In this document: positions 37,059-49,015 of the stretch, piece by piece
Position numbering within the stretch: position 1 is the stretch's first letter
How the letters are laid out: each line of letters starts with the position of its first letter
From: Rhynchonema sp. JSB1_4
Taxonomy: Eukaryota > Nematoda > Chromadorea > Monhysterida > Xyalidae
Direction: 5' to 3'
Assembly (NCBI GenBank): GCA_030248065.1
Contig: JASAMV010002174.1
Span: 58,460 to 122,459 of the forward strand
DNA: 64,000 bases
The notes under the pieces: generated by a model
What the model saw: only the letters and a program-made list of their open reading frames with translations
What the model was told of the DNA's origin: nothing
Database searches by the model: none
Position numbers and translations under genes: made by a program

Positions 37059-40000
37059 ATGCCTGATCTTATTTATCCTCTTCTTCTGTTCTACCTCGTT
37101 GCCTCATCTCGCCAGGAGAAATCCCTGGCCGAAACATGCCCGAAAGACTGTGTTTGTTCGCAAAAATACCTGGCCGAATGTACCGTGCCCCGGATTGCGG
37201 CGGACTCGTTCCAAGACGCTCTGTTTCACGATCTGAGTAGTCTTACGGTACATTGTAGCGGCAACCAATCATCGCACTTCGCGCCCGGTCAGTTTAGCCA
37301 ATTAGCGCAGCTGCAGAGATTGGAGCTGGCCAATTGTCATTCAGCCGAATCGCTGTGGCCGCGGGATGTTTTCGATCGATTGATCAGCATAAAAAGGATA
37401 GCGCTGGAAAATATTACGGGTGTCGTGATCAAAAGTGACATTTTCGAGTCGGTCACTCAGTTGAATCAAGTGATTCTCAGGCGGACTTCAATCGAAGGGC
37501 CAGCATTCGCTGTTAAACTAATTCGACTGATTCGGACGTTAAGAGGATTGACGATTAACGGGCAAAGTTGGCCAATTTTAGACAATTTTCCGACGGCAAC
37601 GTATCTGGATTTTCTCGACTTGTCCCATAACGACATCATGCACGTTCCGGACGAAGCTTTCGCCGATTTTGATAATCTGAAGAAACTCAGCCTCGCCGGC
37701 AATCAACTCAGGGACCTCGGATTTTTGAAAAGATTGAAAGCTCCTCAGGTTTGTTCGTGCTTGGCTGTTACGATTTTTTAAAATTTATTTTTGCTGTTTG
37801 CGAAAAATCACCTATAGCATGCCTATCGACAAGTTCCACTATTGTAAGCTATCGGCAGTGATCTAATCAAAATTTTCAAAATTATTCCGTTTTTTTAGAA
37901 GCTCGAGCTACTTGACTTCAGCGACAATCGGCTGTCTGTCGTTCCCACAGAAGCGCTGCAGGATTGCACCAGTCTCAAATCACTGATTATCGATCGAAAT
38001 CAATTAACGACCCTGGACCTGCAAACATATCCACCAAACATTGAGAAATTGACAGCCAGTCACAATCTTATCACCGAACTGACCTGGGGCTCACGGACAA
38101 AGGCTCTGTCCCAGTTTGATATAAGCAGCAATCGGCTGAAGGTCCTGGAACGATTTGCGAACTGCCGCCAGCTGAGAGCCGCAAATTTTAGCTTCAATCA
38201 AATTGACAATGTGGAGGAATATACGTTAAGTGAAGTTCAACAGGACATCACACTGGATCTGACGGGTAACCGACTGCCGGGCGATTTCGACCCATCCGCC
38301 TTGCTCACTCAGGCACAAACCATCAAGGTGCACATTCGGTTGTACAGTAACCCGAATGTTGAATGCCCGGTCTCGACACGATCTGTGATCATCGACGACG
38401 CCGACCGATTCGCGTGCCGAGTGTTCGTGAAACCGTCCGAGTTGCAGGTGTGATTTTTAGCTAATAAAGTTTTATTTGCTAGAATTCTAAGGCATTATCT
38501 GGTGTTTCCCTGCCCGTGGTCAATTGGTCACGATGGCGTGAGAGAAACGAAATATACCTTAATCGCGTCAGCTGCTTCTCCTCTCAAAAAAACTGATAGC
38601 CCTGTGGCGATCACAACCGGTGGATCACTATGTTTGATTCGATTGATCTTTCGATTAGTAACAGGTGTAGTGCTGCCGCGCAAGGTATAAACAAGCATGT
38701 AGATGTAATCCAATCCAATCATTGGTAAAATATCACGGCACGTCACATCCAAAAATCGCAAACTGAAAAGTGAAACAAAAGTTCCAACTGTTTCAGCCTT
38801 GTCCCACCCCATGGTTGTCCGAGTACAGCTATTGCTCACCGAAGACGTGTCCTTCGCATTGTTGTGAACAGGTACAGTGATCTTACGTGATGTTTCATTT
38901 TTAGATTTTACCACAAGGTGTTTTAGTCAGTTACAACATCAGTTATAGTCCGTCACTGTTATAAGGATCTGGCAGGATGATATTTCAAAATATCGAAATG
39001 ACAACCTTTGCTGTCCAGGCCGACTGTCTATGCAATCAGATATGTCCACTCGGCAGCGAATGCGCCGTCAACCACAACAACTCAGATATTCAATGCATTC
39101 GGTCAATTTCTGGCAGGCTGCCAGCTTGGAAGGACTGGCCACACAAAGTCAGCCAGATTCTACTACGAAATCTCGCCAATCACACCGTCCTGCCAAGCGA
39201 TTCCTTCGTGCATCTCGAATCACTTGAATTGATCTCCATATCCCAATCTGCCATCCAGCGAATCGGCGATGGAGCGTTTCGCAATCTGCCAAATCTCAAA
39301 TATCTTGATGTTTCAAACTGCCAGTTGGAGATGTTCACCGGTGAAGAGCTGGTTGACACACCGAAAGTGATTGAGTTGAATCTGAGTCAGAATAAATTGA
39401 AAACGGCGCTGTCCTGGGAGAGAATTCAAACCAGAACACCGTGGATTCAATCGATCAATCTCGAACGAAACGTTCTCAACGAATTGCCGTGGCAGATTCT
39501 GGCTGATTTGAGGTCGGATCGTCTCACGGAAGTCACACTCGGCCACAATCTGTATGACTGCAATTGCACGACGGTGCTCTGGTTGGCCGAATGGACGAAA
39601 GATGAGAGGGCAAAGGTTGGTCTATGGTGCTTTTCATGTTGCTGTTTTCTTGATTAGTGACGTTTCAGAGTTTGGAGTTCATAAAGATGTGAAAAATTTA
39701 CACTGCCGCGGACGGTTTGCAATCTGGCGTTCCTCACAGTTTCGCTGTTTCCCCCAAAAGTGTTTGATAAATTTAGGAGCAACGAAGCAAATTTTTGACC
39801 ACAGAGCGAATCAGGATTCAAAGCATTGTGAAATCAAATTTATATGGAACGTTATTGAGCATTCATATTCGCATCACACCATTTTCTAGCTGACCGATTC
39901 GGCCAACATCACCTGTCAGCTGCGTGGCAGTGTCTATTCGTACATACCCGGGGTGGATTCGAACCCGCACGCCGAGCCACCCTGCGGTCAATCAATATCG

Positions 40001-40192
40001 ATCGATCACCAATCACACAATTCAACGATCGGATCGGCACTGGCCATCGTATTCGCTGTGTTGATCGCGTTCGTTGTGGTGACCCTCGCTGGTGCTGTTG
40101 TGTGCAGACATTTGGATAAGAATAACATGCGACACGGGGTGGGCTATGGGGCCAGGTATGACCCGATGGAAATGAGGTTTAGTGGACGGTGA
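37059..40192 (+). CDS. Leucine-rich-repeat single-pass membrane protein
   Basis: Four phase-0 exons (37059-37748, 37899-38447, 39019-39615, 39890-40192) encode about 712 residues. The ATG at 37059 starts the signal peptide MPDLIYPLLLFYLVAS. A cysteine cap follows (CPKDCVCSQKYLAEC), then LRRs such as LDFLDLSHNDI and LKKLSLAGNQL, continuing in exon 2 (LELLDFSDNRL, LKSLIIDRNQL). Exon 3 opens with a second cysteine-rich cap (CLCNQICPLGSEC) and more LRRs, then an LRRCT-like CNCTTVLWLAEW. Exon 4 supplies the last cysteines, a transmembrane helix at about 660-683 and a short basic tail. This is the plan of extracellular LRR-only proteins in nematodes, used in adhesion, axon guidance or matrix organisation. 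There is no TIR or kinase domain, so it is not a Toll. AATAAA at 40612-40617 may end the transcript. Confidence 0.85.
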
Positions 40193-41088
40193 GCGCTGTG
40201 CAGTGACAGATCAAAGTTGTTGAAAATTCGAGTGGAAATTGTTTATTGTGCAGCTCTGTTATTGAAACATCCTTGTAAGGACCGCTTAACAGCAGGTTTG
40301 ATCTGTTGCGAAACCTTGTTGAATGACAAGTTGAAGTCATCCCAGGTTTGCCCTCCAAGAGGGTTGAAACACGATCCATGTTCCTTTTTTTGTGTCGAAA
40401 TTATTTATACTTTCCCTCTGGTATGATATTTCCGTGTTTTGTTTGTGAAAAACCACCCTGTGATTTATATTTATTTCTGTTCATATTCTGTTGTGCAAAC
40501 ATAATGTCGAACACCTCACATGCTCATTTAGAATCTCACTATCGGCGGGATAAAGATAAGTACGACATACAGTACCGCTTCTGTTTCGAAGCTGGAAACT
40601 TATAATATGGAATAAACACAATATTCACGTTAGTCAGCCTCTGCGGACTCAAACAGTTCTATAGTACGTATATAAGTGCTGGCAGCAAAGTTTTGCAAAT
40701 TAGAATTGAAAATGGATACCGATCACCGTTCAGGTAAACTGAGTGAATTTTTTGTGCCAAACACATGCCGTTCCACTGCTTTTTAATTCGCTTACTGAAG
40801 CTACATTGCATTGTATATACCTGTAGTATTACTATGCGTATCATTGCTAAGAATTCTTGACATGCATGCAGTTGGCAGGCCTGATAACAACAGCTCTTCA
40901 TTATTTATTGTTCCATCAGAAACTGAAGCTTTTTTTCAATAGAAGTACATAGGTACGACTTTCTTGGGTCGGTAACAAAACGAAGGATTTTCTGTGGCAA
41001 CACTCGAAAAAATCTTGTCTTATATTTAAAGCGAGGGAAGTGAATTCGATTACTAGTAGTTGGAAGCAGAAAGGGATTGTTATTCTAA
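40193..41088. other. 3' flank of the LRR gene and spacer
   Basis: The first 420 bases are probably 3' UTR up to the AATAAA at 40612. Beyond it I see no coding or repeat structure. Confidence 0.4.
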
Positions 41089-41396
41089 GGCTGTGAGCAG
41101 ATAAACGCGGAATGCGGAAATTGGTGAGCAGATAAACGCGGAATGGCAGATTTCTGCATTCCGCATTCCGCGTTTATCTGCTCACCTTTGCGGAATTTTG
41201 AATTTCTGCAAGTAAATTTATGCTTTTGGTCAAACATCTCAGTTGCTGTTTGCGTTAACACGCAACATTTTGAGGTCAGCACGCTGGAAGTTGTCATCGT
41301 CACCCAAGCACGCACCATTCCGCAAAGGTGAGCAGATAAACGCGGAATGCGGAATGCAGAAATTCACCATTCCGCGTTTATCTGCTCACAGCCTAA
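41089..41396. mobile_element. Inverted-repeat element with doubled terminal arms
   Basis: Ends read AGGCTGTGAGCAGATAAACG and CGTTTATCTGCTCACAGCCT. The GAGCAGATAAACGCGGAATG block occurs four times, twice in each orientation, so each end is itself a hairpin. The middle (41190-41310) is ordinary AT-rich sequence. Sequence 41397-42355 beyond it shows no recognised gene. Confidence 0.8.
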
Positions 41397-42355
41397 GGTG
41401 GCCGGTTGGACGAAGCAGGTTTCGGCTAGACCACTTTGGAAAACAGAAGAAAAAGAATGTGTGTATGTTTTGCACTACCGATTCTGTTTCGCTTGTTTTC
41501 GAAACGTCTCGTTTTACGTGGAACCGGACCGGAGTATGATTGGATCTGGCAAGTCAGCTTCAGTTTCGGTGTCTCATGAGCTGATGGTTGGACTGTATTA
41601 TGAATTTTGAATCATGTTATCGAAGCCGTGCACGATCGTCAAGTATAGTCTAGCCTCTGATGACTGGTCCCCACTTGATGGTTGGAATTGGACTGTCAAA
41701 TCGGACCGAAATAGTCTAATTCCCACCCTAAAAATTGGTTTGCTTCAGTTCATTACCGACCAACGCCGTCCGCATTGAGGTGTCGATGGAAACGAGTACA
41801 CCAATTCTGACAAAAACTCGACGCGAATCTTATTCAAGAAAGATTACAAGCAAGATCATTTGCCACACAATTAGGCTTAGGGTTTGGCCTATTCGTCCGC
41901 TCTTTTGGATTGTGCTCTTTTCAACTTGCTCAAAGTGGTCTTGCTCAAACTGGCTTTGCTCATTTACCCTTTCCGCCATTATAAGCTGTCAAAAACATTA
42001 TTTTTCTGTTTGTTTTGTACCAGAAGTTTTTTGTATTGTGTTCATACAGTTCGCATATTCGCATTCGCACAACAGACAATCACAGAAGCTTTCAATAATG
42101 ACTTGCAAACTGTGCAGCGCGTGGAGGTGCGTGATGCGATATTACGCTTTACAGTCGTCACGGTCGCATCATATGCAGCTTGTTGGTTGCTGAAGAAAAT
42201 GTGTTAAAACACATTTTGTCAAAACATTCAACGAGTTGGAGTTAAAACACGTTTCACTCGTTTCTGTTGCGTTCAGCCGAAGCCCATGTGCAACGCTGAC
42301 AACGACCGGTCAAACTTACATGGACAGTAGCATTTGCGGTGTTTTGGTTCTGGCA

Positions 42356-44389
42356 TTAGTCCTGCGCGCTGATAGGCATTCGTAACCACTGCCCGTCGAG
42401 GGAGATAGATGTCGCATTTCTCGCATTCCTTGCAACACGAGTGTACTGCAAGGTATACGCATATGAATCAAATTGATCTCGGTGATCAGGTATGTACGTA
42501 GAAAGAATGGTTGAAGGCTTCATGCTCTGAAGCAACGGCCAACCCATTTTCGCCTCGTAGTAACCCTTGACTTTTTCGACGTGTTGACACATGCTTTCAC
42601 AAGCCTCTTTGTCTTTTCCAAAGTTGTTGGGACTGTGTTTTCCATTTTCTCCGTAGTAATTGAACTGAAAGCAGCAAGGAGCGAAGCACGATTTGGAAGA
42701 ACGTGTACATAGATGTCCCAAAATTCCCCCAACGAACCTGGAGGCAACCTTGTCGCTCCATGTTCCAATACCAGTTATATGTCGCCTTGCCACAGTTACT
42801 TTCGCAGCCGGGCCGTGGTGCCTGCTTGCAGACATTTGTCGCGTCATTGACTGACAGTAGCCAATGGTTAATCAGTGAGTCCCACTTTCCACCCTGTCTC
42901 ACTATCGACCCCTATCCCACTTTCCACCCAATATGTGGAAAGCTACATTTGCGCGGGAAACTTAATAAAATGTTCATTGACTCCAGGTCTATGTTTGAGA
43001 CCGAATCGGCCATCCGGAATCACAATCGGCGGCATCGGGCTAAAACACAAATTGGACCGACTTAGATATATTAACCATCTATCATGCTTAGAACTTTGCG
43101 CTGATTCCAAATATGCTACTTTCATTCTAATCCGACATCGCATGAAGGAGTTATGAGATCACGGTCGTCACCATCGGGGGCATCGGACCTTAGACCGGAT
43201 CTTGAGCAGATCTGACGTATGAACCATGAGTCAAGTTCAAAACGTTGCGCTGATTCGACTGGTGGTATTTTATTACAATCATATGTCGCAAGAAAGAGTT
43301 ATGAGCTCACTACTGTTGTTACCATCGGGGTATCGGGTACCCGACGGATGTCGAGTACATGCGGTGCGTGACCCTCGCATTTGACTTAAACCTCGTAGAC
43401 TTGGGGGACATTACAAATTTCCGAAACTAGATGCATTTTGGACCTGATTCATGGTTCATACATTAGATCTGCTCAAGATCCAATCTCAGGTCCGATGCCC
43501 CCGATGGTGGCCACCGTAACCTCATAACTCTTTCATGCAATGTCAGATTAGAATGAAAGTAGCATATTTGGAATCAGCGCGAAATTCTAAGCATGGTAGA
43601 TGTTAATATATCTAAATCGGTCCAATTTGTGTTTAGCCCGATGCCGCCGATGGTGATTCCGGATGGCCGATTCGGTGCTAAACTAGCCCAAATAGGCCCA
43701 AAGTCCATTTTCAACATTTTTTACCCAGTTTCACATGCAGATGCAGTTTTTCACATATTGGGTGGAACGTGGGATAGGGGTGGAAAGTGAGACGGGGTGG
43801 AAAGTGGGACAGGGGTGGAAAGTGGGACCGATTCATGGTTAATGGGGCTAATGTGCCTTGAGTCGCTAGTTTTTGGTCACGTGGTGCAGTGCGTATGACG
43901 TGTGGCGTTGGGAACTGGATTGTTGTTTTCCACTTAAAATCTGATACAGCGACCGATGGTATATGATTATCAGCGGTTTGTTTCATTTGGGCCAAAAATC
44001 GACTGCGCTTGCCGACGCTTAACATGATCATATCTGAGCATACGGTGTGACAGACTCCATACAAAGTCCCACTCACGCGTGACGCCCTCGCATATCGTAT
44101 AGCATGCGTATTTGCTGGGGAAACGGTTGCCGTTGCCGGGACAAAACGCTTCGTATTCCAACGCTTTGCAGCGCTGCGACTCGATGTCATAGAAGTATCC
44201 GGCTTTTTTTAAGTGCGGGTAACAGCCGTGGCTGGGACAATTGTCGTGTGGAGGAATGAAGCAATGTAGCTTCGTCGGTTGAGTCTCGACCACAGATTCT
44301 TTGGGCAACCACCAACATCTGATGCCAGTGGCAATCTCGCTCGCAGACAAGCCGGTCAGACTTGTGACCAAGAGCAGAGTCAGATGCAT
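42356..44389 (-). CDS. Secreted protein with two Kunitz-type inhibitor domains
   Basis: Minus-strand exons 44389-44077, 42850-42738 and 42664-42356 join in phase to about 244 residues. The signal peptide is MHLTLLLVTSLTGLSA. Kunitz domain 1 spans cysteines 43, 56, 74, 83, 96 and 100 with near-canonical spacing, plus an extra one at 51. Domain 2 is split between exons: CKQAPRPGCESNC, YNWYWN, GCLQ, FNYYGE, then CESMC. In domain 2 the cysteine after FxYxG (position 38 of the bovine inhibitor) is replaced by glutamate and an extra cysteine sits at CESNC, so the reactive-loop disulfide is changed. The C-terminal 60 residues match no domain I know. Kunitz domains usually block serine proteases. Intron 1 contains a 962-bp foldback element. 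The true start is the ATG at 44389; no upstream ATG in frame fits. Confidence 0.8.
42873..43834. mobile_element. 962-bp foldback element with 9-bp target duplication
   Basis: ATGGTTAAT occurs directly at 42864-42872 and 43835-43843. Inside, arms of about 340 bases face each other, starting at TCCCACTTTCCACC and ending GGTGGAAAGTGGGA. A 9-bp duplication and long arms are typical of Mutator-like foldbacks. It lies in intron 1 of the Kunitz gene. No coding frame. Confidence 0.85.
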
Positions 44390-44757
44390 GTTTTCCAACT
44401 TGGAATGAAGAATAAAATGAAATCTTGTTCATAGATTGGAATTTCGAACATTGCCCAGAAACACCAAATAGTTTCATTCAAGAGCACGAAAGTGCGCTTC
44501 GTGAATAATTTCGTGGCACAATTTCTTACAGCCTGCACGATAAGGTTGATTGATGCAGAGCGCGTGAGGCGTGAGATTGGATGCCTTTGTCTATTTGAGC
44601 TGTTCTGTCGATACTTTTGTGACTGCGGGGATAGAAATTATTAGGCACGAACAACACCTTTTAGTGTAGGTGGAAGTGTAACGTGGTGCATAGAATAACA
44701 ACTGTGAACGTGCAGTACAATTCAAAATAATACGTAAATGAACAAGAAGTTACTTCC

Positions 44758-44832
44758 TTCGACTGGAGCTCGAACTCAGGTTCTCCGCCTGACCGGGGCA
44801 GTGCATTGCTAACTTTAAAACATAACCCAAAA
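44758..44832 (-). other. tRNA-like 3' half (possible SINE head or tRNA relic)
   Basis: On the minus strand, TTAGCAATGCACTGCCCCGG and GGCGGAGAACCTGAGTTCGA resemble a tRNA anticodon region followed by an internal B box (GAGTTCGAGCTC). No D arm or full cloverleaf can be drawn, so this is not a functional tRNA call. Confidence 0.3.
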
Positions 44833-44930
44833 CCACAGTTTATGCACAGCACATGAAGGCTTTGGATGACTGAGGTTGATCGAAGACTCATTACTATTGT
44901 AACCAGTTTGATCTGCAGAGGCTCTGGCGG

Positions 44931-45290
44931 GAAGACTCATTATTTCTTTGAAAATAAAACGGATTAAACGGAATCCCCGTAATGAGTTCCCCCCAGGGCC
45001 GTTTCCCAGGAAGACTCATTATGCATGTTGTATCTGTGGTGCCCGGCGTGTATTCAGCCTAATGCAAAAAGGAAACTGATGCACAGTAATATCATTTTTT
45101 ACTCAAAATACCTGATTCATGTGACCGCCACGGTTTGAATTGACATTCTAAGCCTAAGCCTAAGTTTAAGCCTAAGCCTAAGCCTGAGCTCAAGCCTGAG
45201 CCCAAACATTGGTTCAGGACCAAGTTCCAGCTGGATTCCGTTTAATCCGTTTTATTTTCAAAAAAATAATGAGTCTTCCCCCAGCACGCA
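44931..45290. mobile_element. Inverted-repeat element with degenerate telomere-type repeats inside
   Basis: Arms are GGGAAGACTCATTATTTCTT at the left and AATAATGAGTCTTCCC at the right, with AAAACGGATTAAACGG mirrored as CCGTTTAATCCGTTTT. The same AATGAGTCTTCCC end recurs just right of the large palindrome (46994-47006), so the two may be parts of one nested structure. Confidence 0.55.
45148..45190. repeat. Interstitial telomere-type repeat (GCCTAA)n
   Basis: Six degenerate units of CTAAGC, the complement of the nematode telomere hexamer TTAGGC, interrupted by one TTTAAG unit, then decaying to CCTGAG. It is internal to the window, so not a chromosome end. Confidence 0.75.
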
Positions 45291-45332
45291 AAAATCCGTT
45301 TAATCCGGTTAATCCGTTTAATCCGTTTTATT

Positions 45333-46998
45333 AAAGGGCTCGGGACACAACCGAAGGAAGGGCAGCAGAGCGTAGTGTTATACATCGTTGGAAAGCACTG
45401 TGACAGCATATGTCACGCACAAATGTTAAGCTCCTTAGAGATTCGCTATCTCTTGGTAGAGCGACTTTTCGTTCCAGAAAAAAGTAGATTTTTTCACAAC
45501 TTGAAACGACCGGTGCAGAAACCCCAAGTGAGTTTAAAGTCAAGTAACACGTGGATAGGATCACAACGGCTTCTGGATAACTTATCATGAGAACTTCAGT
45601 CGCTCAAAACATTGCTTCACTCGGTGAGGGCGCGAAATGTTCCAAAAATCGGCCACATTTTTCGAAAACACAAGTTTGTCTCTAAATTTTGAGGCCGCGC
45701 TTTGTGCTGCAGAAATGAAAGTGCAATAGCAAAATAAAGCGCTTTCGAAAGTACCAGAAAATATGGTTTTTAGATTTGGAAACACTTAGATAGCGGCGTG
45801 ACAGGCCGAAAAAGACCTAAAAATTGCCCCTAAACTACATAGTTGCATTCATTGACGGAAATGCGATGTAAATAAGCCACGTATTGCATTGCATTGGAAA
45901 CGAGAAAGTCAGATAAACGCACAGTCGAACAATCTAGACGAGTTTCAAAACTTCAAACTCAATGGACCGGCTGCTCCAGCCATGCTAACCTGAATAAGAT
46001 ATTTGGCTATAATTCGTTACTGTTAACGACTATTGCACATTTGATAGCACCAACCTTTGTGGCTTTAAAATAGCTATCGAACGATATATAACATGCCCAT
46101 ACTATCTCTTACTATGGACAAGAAACGGTCAAAATTCCGAAATCGCACACGGTGAGGTGACGGTTCATTCCAGAATCGTCAAAAAAGCAATTTTTTAGCC
46201 TCTGCCCTTAAGCGTAAGAATTTATTGGGGCTTGTTATATATCGTTCGAAAGCTACTCCCGAGACACATTGTTTGGTGCAGTCACATTTACAATAGCTGT
46301 TAACAGTAAGCATTTATAGCTGAATATCATATTCAGGTTAGTATGGCTGCCCCGAGAGATCTGTAGACCTAGAGGTTTTCGGACCGTAAAAGGTTGTTAA
46401 ACCAGACGTTTCTCTCATTTTTTTGTTTCGAATCCGATACAATCTGTGGCCTTTGTGTGTCACAATTCTGGCGATGAATGTAACCACCTAATTTAGCTTC
46501 GATTTAATGGATTTTTAGGCCTGTCACGGAGCTAGCCACGAGTTAAAAAATTTAAAAACCTTATTTTCTGGTACTTTCGACGATGCTCTATTTTCCCATT
46601 GCATTCTTATTTCCACAGCGCTAAGCGTGACCTCAAAATTTAGGGACAAGCTTGTGTTATCGAAAAATAAGGCCGACTTTCGGAACGTTTCGCACCCTTA
46701 CCGTGTGAAGCAATGGTTTGAGCGACCGAAGTTGTGATGGTAAGTTATTCTGAAGCTGTTGTAATCCTATCCGCGTGTTACTTGACCTTCAACTCGTTTG
46801 GGGTTTCTGCACCGGTCGTTCCAATTTGTACAAAAATTCAGTTTTTTCTGGAACGAGAAGTCCCTCTACCAAGAGATAGCGAATCTCCAAGGAGCTTAAA
46901 ATTTGTGCGTGACATAGGCTGCCGGAATGCTTTCCAACCGTATGTAACAATATGTCCTGCTACCCATCCTTCGGTTATGTCCCGAGCCCTTTAATGAG
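45333..46998. mobile_element. 1.67-kb giant imperfect palindrome
   Basis: The ends are TAAAGGGCTCGGGACA and TGTCCCGAGCCCTTTA, and similarity between arms continues almost to the centre near 46140. Arms differ by roughly one base in five. Each arm carries a frame of about 85 codons ending in SRAL (45331-45588 minus, 46734-46994 plus). Their differences are mostly amino-acid changing, so they do not look protein-constrained. Foldback-type element; superfamily unknown. Confidence 0.8.
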
Positions 46999-47306
46999 TC
47001 TTCCCGGCACGGATCATACAGCGTATCATTGCGGTCCAGTGCTCATTAGGGTCCAGCGCGCATTAGGGTCCCATGCTACACTTGGGTCCAGTAGCGTTAG
47101 GGTCCATAACATTAGGGTCCACCCGTCGTTAGGGTCCATAGCATTAGGGTCCACCCCTCAGTAGGGTCCATAGCATTAGGGTCCACCTGACAAAGTGTAG
47201 CAGTAGGGCCCACTGACCATTAGGGTCCATAGCATTAGGGTCCACCTGACAAAAGTGTAGCAGTAGGGTCCACTGACCATTAGGGTCCATAGCATTAGGG
47301 TCCACC

Positions 47307-47698
47307 CAGTGTAGTTCCTGGTCCGGAGGGGGAGATAGCGGACCCTCCGTTTTTTTCGGAGGGGGAGATAGTGTACCCCCGAGGGGGGGAAGGGGGGGAA
47401 GACCCAAATTCGGGGAAAAGTCACTTTTTGAGGTGGAAAATTTGACCTATTTTTGCCCCTTTTTGGAAAAAATTCTTCATAAAAAGGGCATTTTGGCGAC
47501 TTTTGAGAACATTGACCTAAAGATCACACATTTTTGGAATAAAAATGCCCATTTTAGGCCTAAAAATGCCTATTTTAGGCAAAAATTGGGGGGAGATAGT
47601 GTACCCGGAGGGGGAGATAGGGGGATAGTGTACCACCTGAGGGGGAGATAGTGTACCCGAGGGGGGGACCCCCCCTCCCCCCCCCAAGAACTACACTG
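47307..47698 (+). mobile_element. hAT-like non-autonomous element H, copy 1
   Basis: Terminal inverted repeats CAGTGTAGTTCCTGG and its complement (one mismatch), with an 8-bp duplication GGTCCACC on both sides. Inside, GGAGGGGGAGATAG units surround an AT-rich core with TTTTTGAGGTGGAAAATTT and repeated ATTTTAGGC. Inserted in the K repeat array. Confidence 0.88.
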
Positions 47699-48363
47699 GG
47701 TCCACCTGACAAAAGTGTAGCAGCAGGTGACAAAGTGTAGTCTTTTCAGGCTTTGGCTTAGACCCCAGCCACCCCTAATAATACATTGCGTGCAGGCCTA
47801 AGCCTAACAACAATGGTTAGGCCTAAAGAAAGCCTAACCCTGAAATCAATAACTGAATATCGTTCCTTAACCACAGGGTCCCGAGTACGAAGGAGCGCCT
47901 GAAGCTGGCCTGGTATTGGTATTGGGTTTACCCAGGCCTTGGGTCAAAACCAATACCCAATATTAATCCAGAAAAACCCAATACCAAACCAATACCAAAC
48001 CCAATACCAACCCAATACCAGACCAAAAACCCAATACTAACAAGCCAAAACTAAGACCAACACCCGATACCTACCCTGTAGCAGGGGTGGGGGTCCCCCT
48101 AGGTACAGTAGGTAGGTAGGTTAACGCTCCATCCTGGTACAGTAGGTAGTTCGCCGCCCGGCGGCTGGCACAGTAAGTTGCTATTTTTGGCTCAAAATGG
48201 TATAAAATCGGTATTTTTCACTCCAAATAGACGAAAAATCGCGCGCTACGCGCAAAATTAGCGTTTTAGAGAACATTTTCATCAAAATTTCGACCTAAAA
48301 AATTTTGTTCCCGCCTAGCTCGGCCGGTACAGTAGGTAGGTTGCCGCCCCACATTTTAGGTGG

Positions 48364-48634
48364 TATAGTAAGTTTCTAATTTCATTGCCTCATGCATTCG
48401 TACAGACGCAGGAAAACTCCCGTTCGAAGTCGAAGCAGGCAACAGCTCAGCACACAGTGAACAAGCCACGCAGCTGACACACACAGTTTGTGTGACGAAA
48501 CATTCGAAACGCACGCGAGCCAGCTGCGTGGCTTGTTGACTGTGTGTTGAGCTTGTTGCCTGCTTCGACTTCGAACGGGAGTTTTCCTGCGTCTGTACGA
48601 ATGCATGAGGCAATGAAATTAGAAACTTACTATA
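48364..48634. mobile_element. Palindromic MITE, family R2, copy 2
   Basis: TATAGTAAGTTTCTAATT and its mirror bound a hairpin nearly identical to the one at 16004-16268. Flanking ACATTTTAGGTGG and CCACCTAAAATGT extend the palindrome outwards. Confidence 0.85.
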
Positions 48635-48664
48635 CCACCTAAAATGTGGGGCGGCAACCCAAAA

Positions 48665-48933
48665 TAGTAAGTTTCTAATTTCATTGCCTCATGCATTCGT
48701 ACAGACGCAGGAAAACTCCCGTTCGAAGTCGAAGCAGGCAACAAGCTCAACACACAGTCAACAAGCCACGCAGCTGGCTCGCGTGCGTTTCGAATGTTTC
48801 GTCACACAAACTGTGTGTGTCAGCTGCGTGGCTTGTTCACTGTGTGCTGAGCTGTTGCCTGCTTCGACTTCGAACGGGAGTTTTCCTGCGTCTGTAAGAA
48901 TGCATGAGGCAACGAAATTAGAAATTTACTATA
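48665..48933. mobile_element. Palindromic MITE, family R2, copy 3
   Basis: This is a neighbour of copy 2 only 30 bases away, with its loop in the opposite orientation. It ends AAATTTACTATA, with one change from the usual AAACTTACTATA. Confidence 0.85.
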
Positions 48934-49015
48934 CATTAGGTTGCCGCCCCGCCTGGGTAGCTACACTACTGGGTGGACCCTAATGCTATGGACCCTAATG
49001 GTCAGTGGACCCTAC

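Larger units (their letters stand above)
48096..48981. mobile_element. A-type hAT-like element interrupted by two R2 MITEs
   Basis: Units of GGTACAGTAGGTAGGTTGCC lie on both sides of a core with AAAAATCGCGCGCTACGCGC (about 48235-48254). The right end is CTGGGTAGCTACACTACTG. R2 hairpins occupy 48364-48634 and 48665-48933. The left end is not defined. Confidence 0.7.

Noticed and set aside
44758..44832. Functional tRNA gene
   Set aside because: Only an anticodon-like region and a B box are recognisable; no acceptor stem or D arm can be paired.
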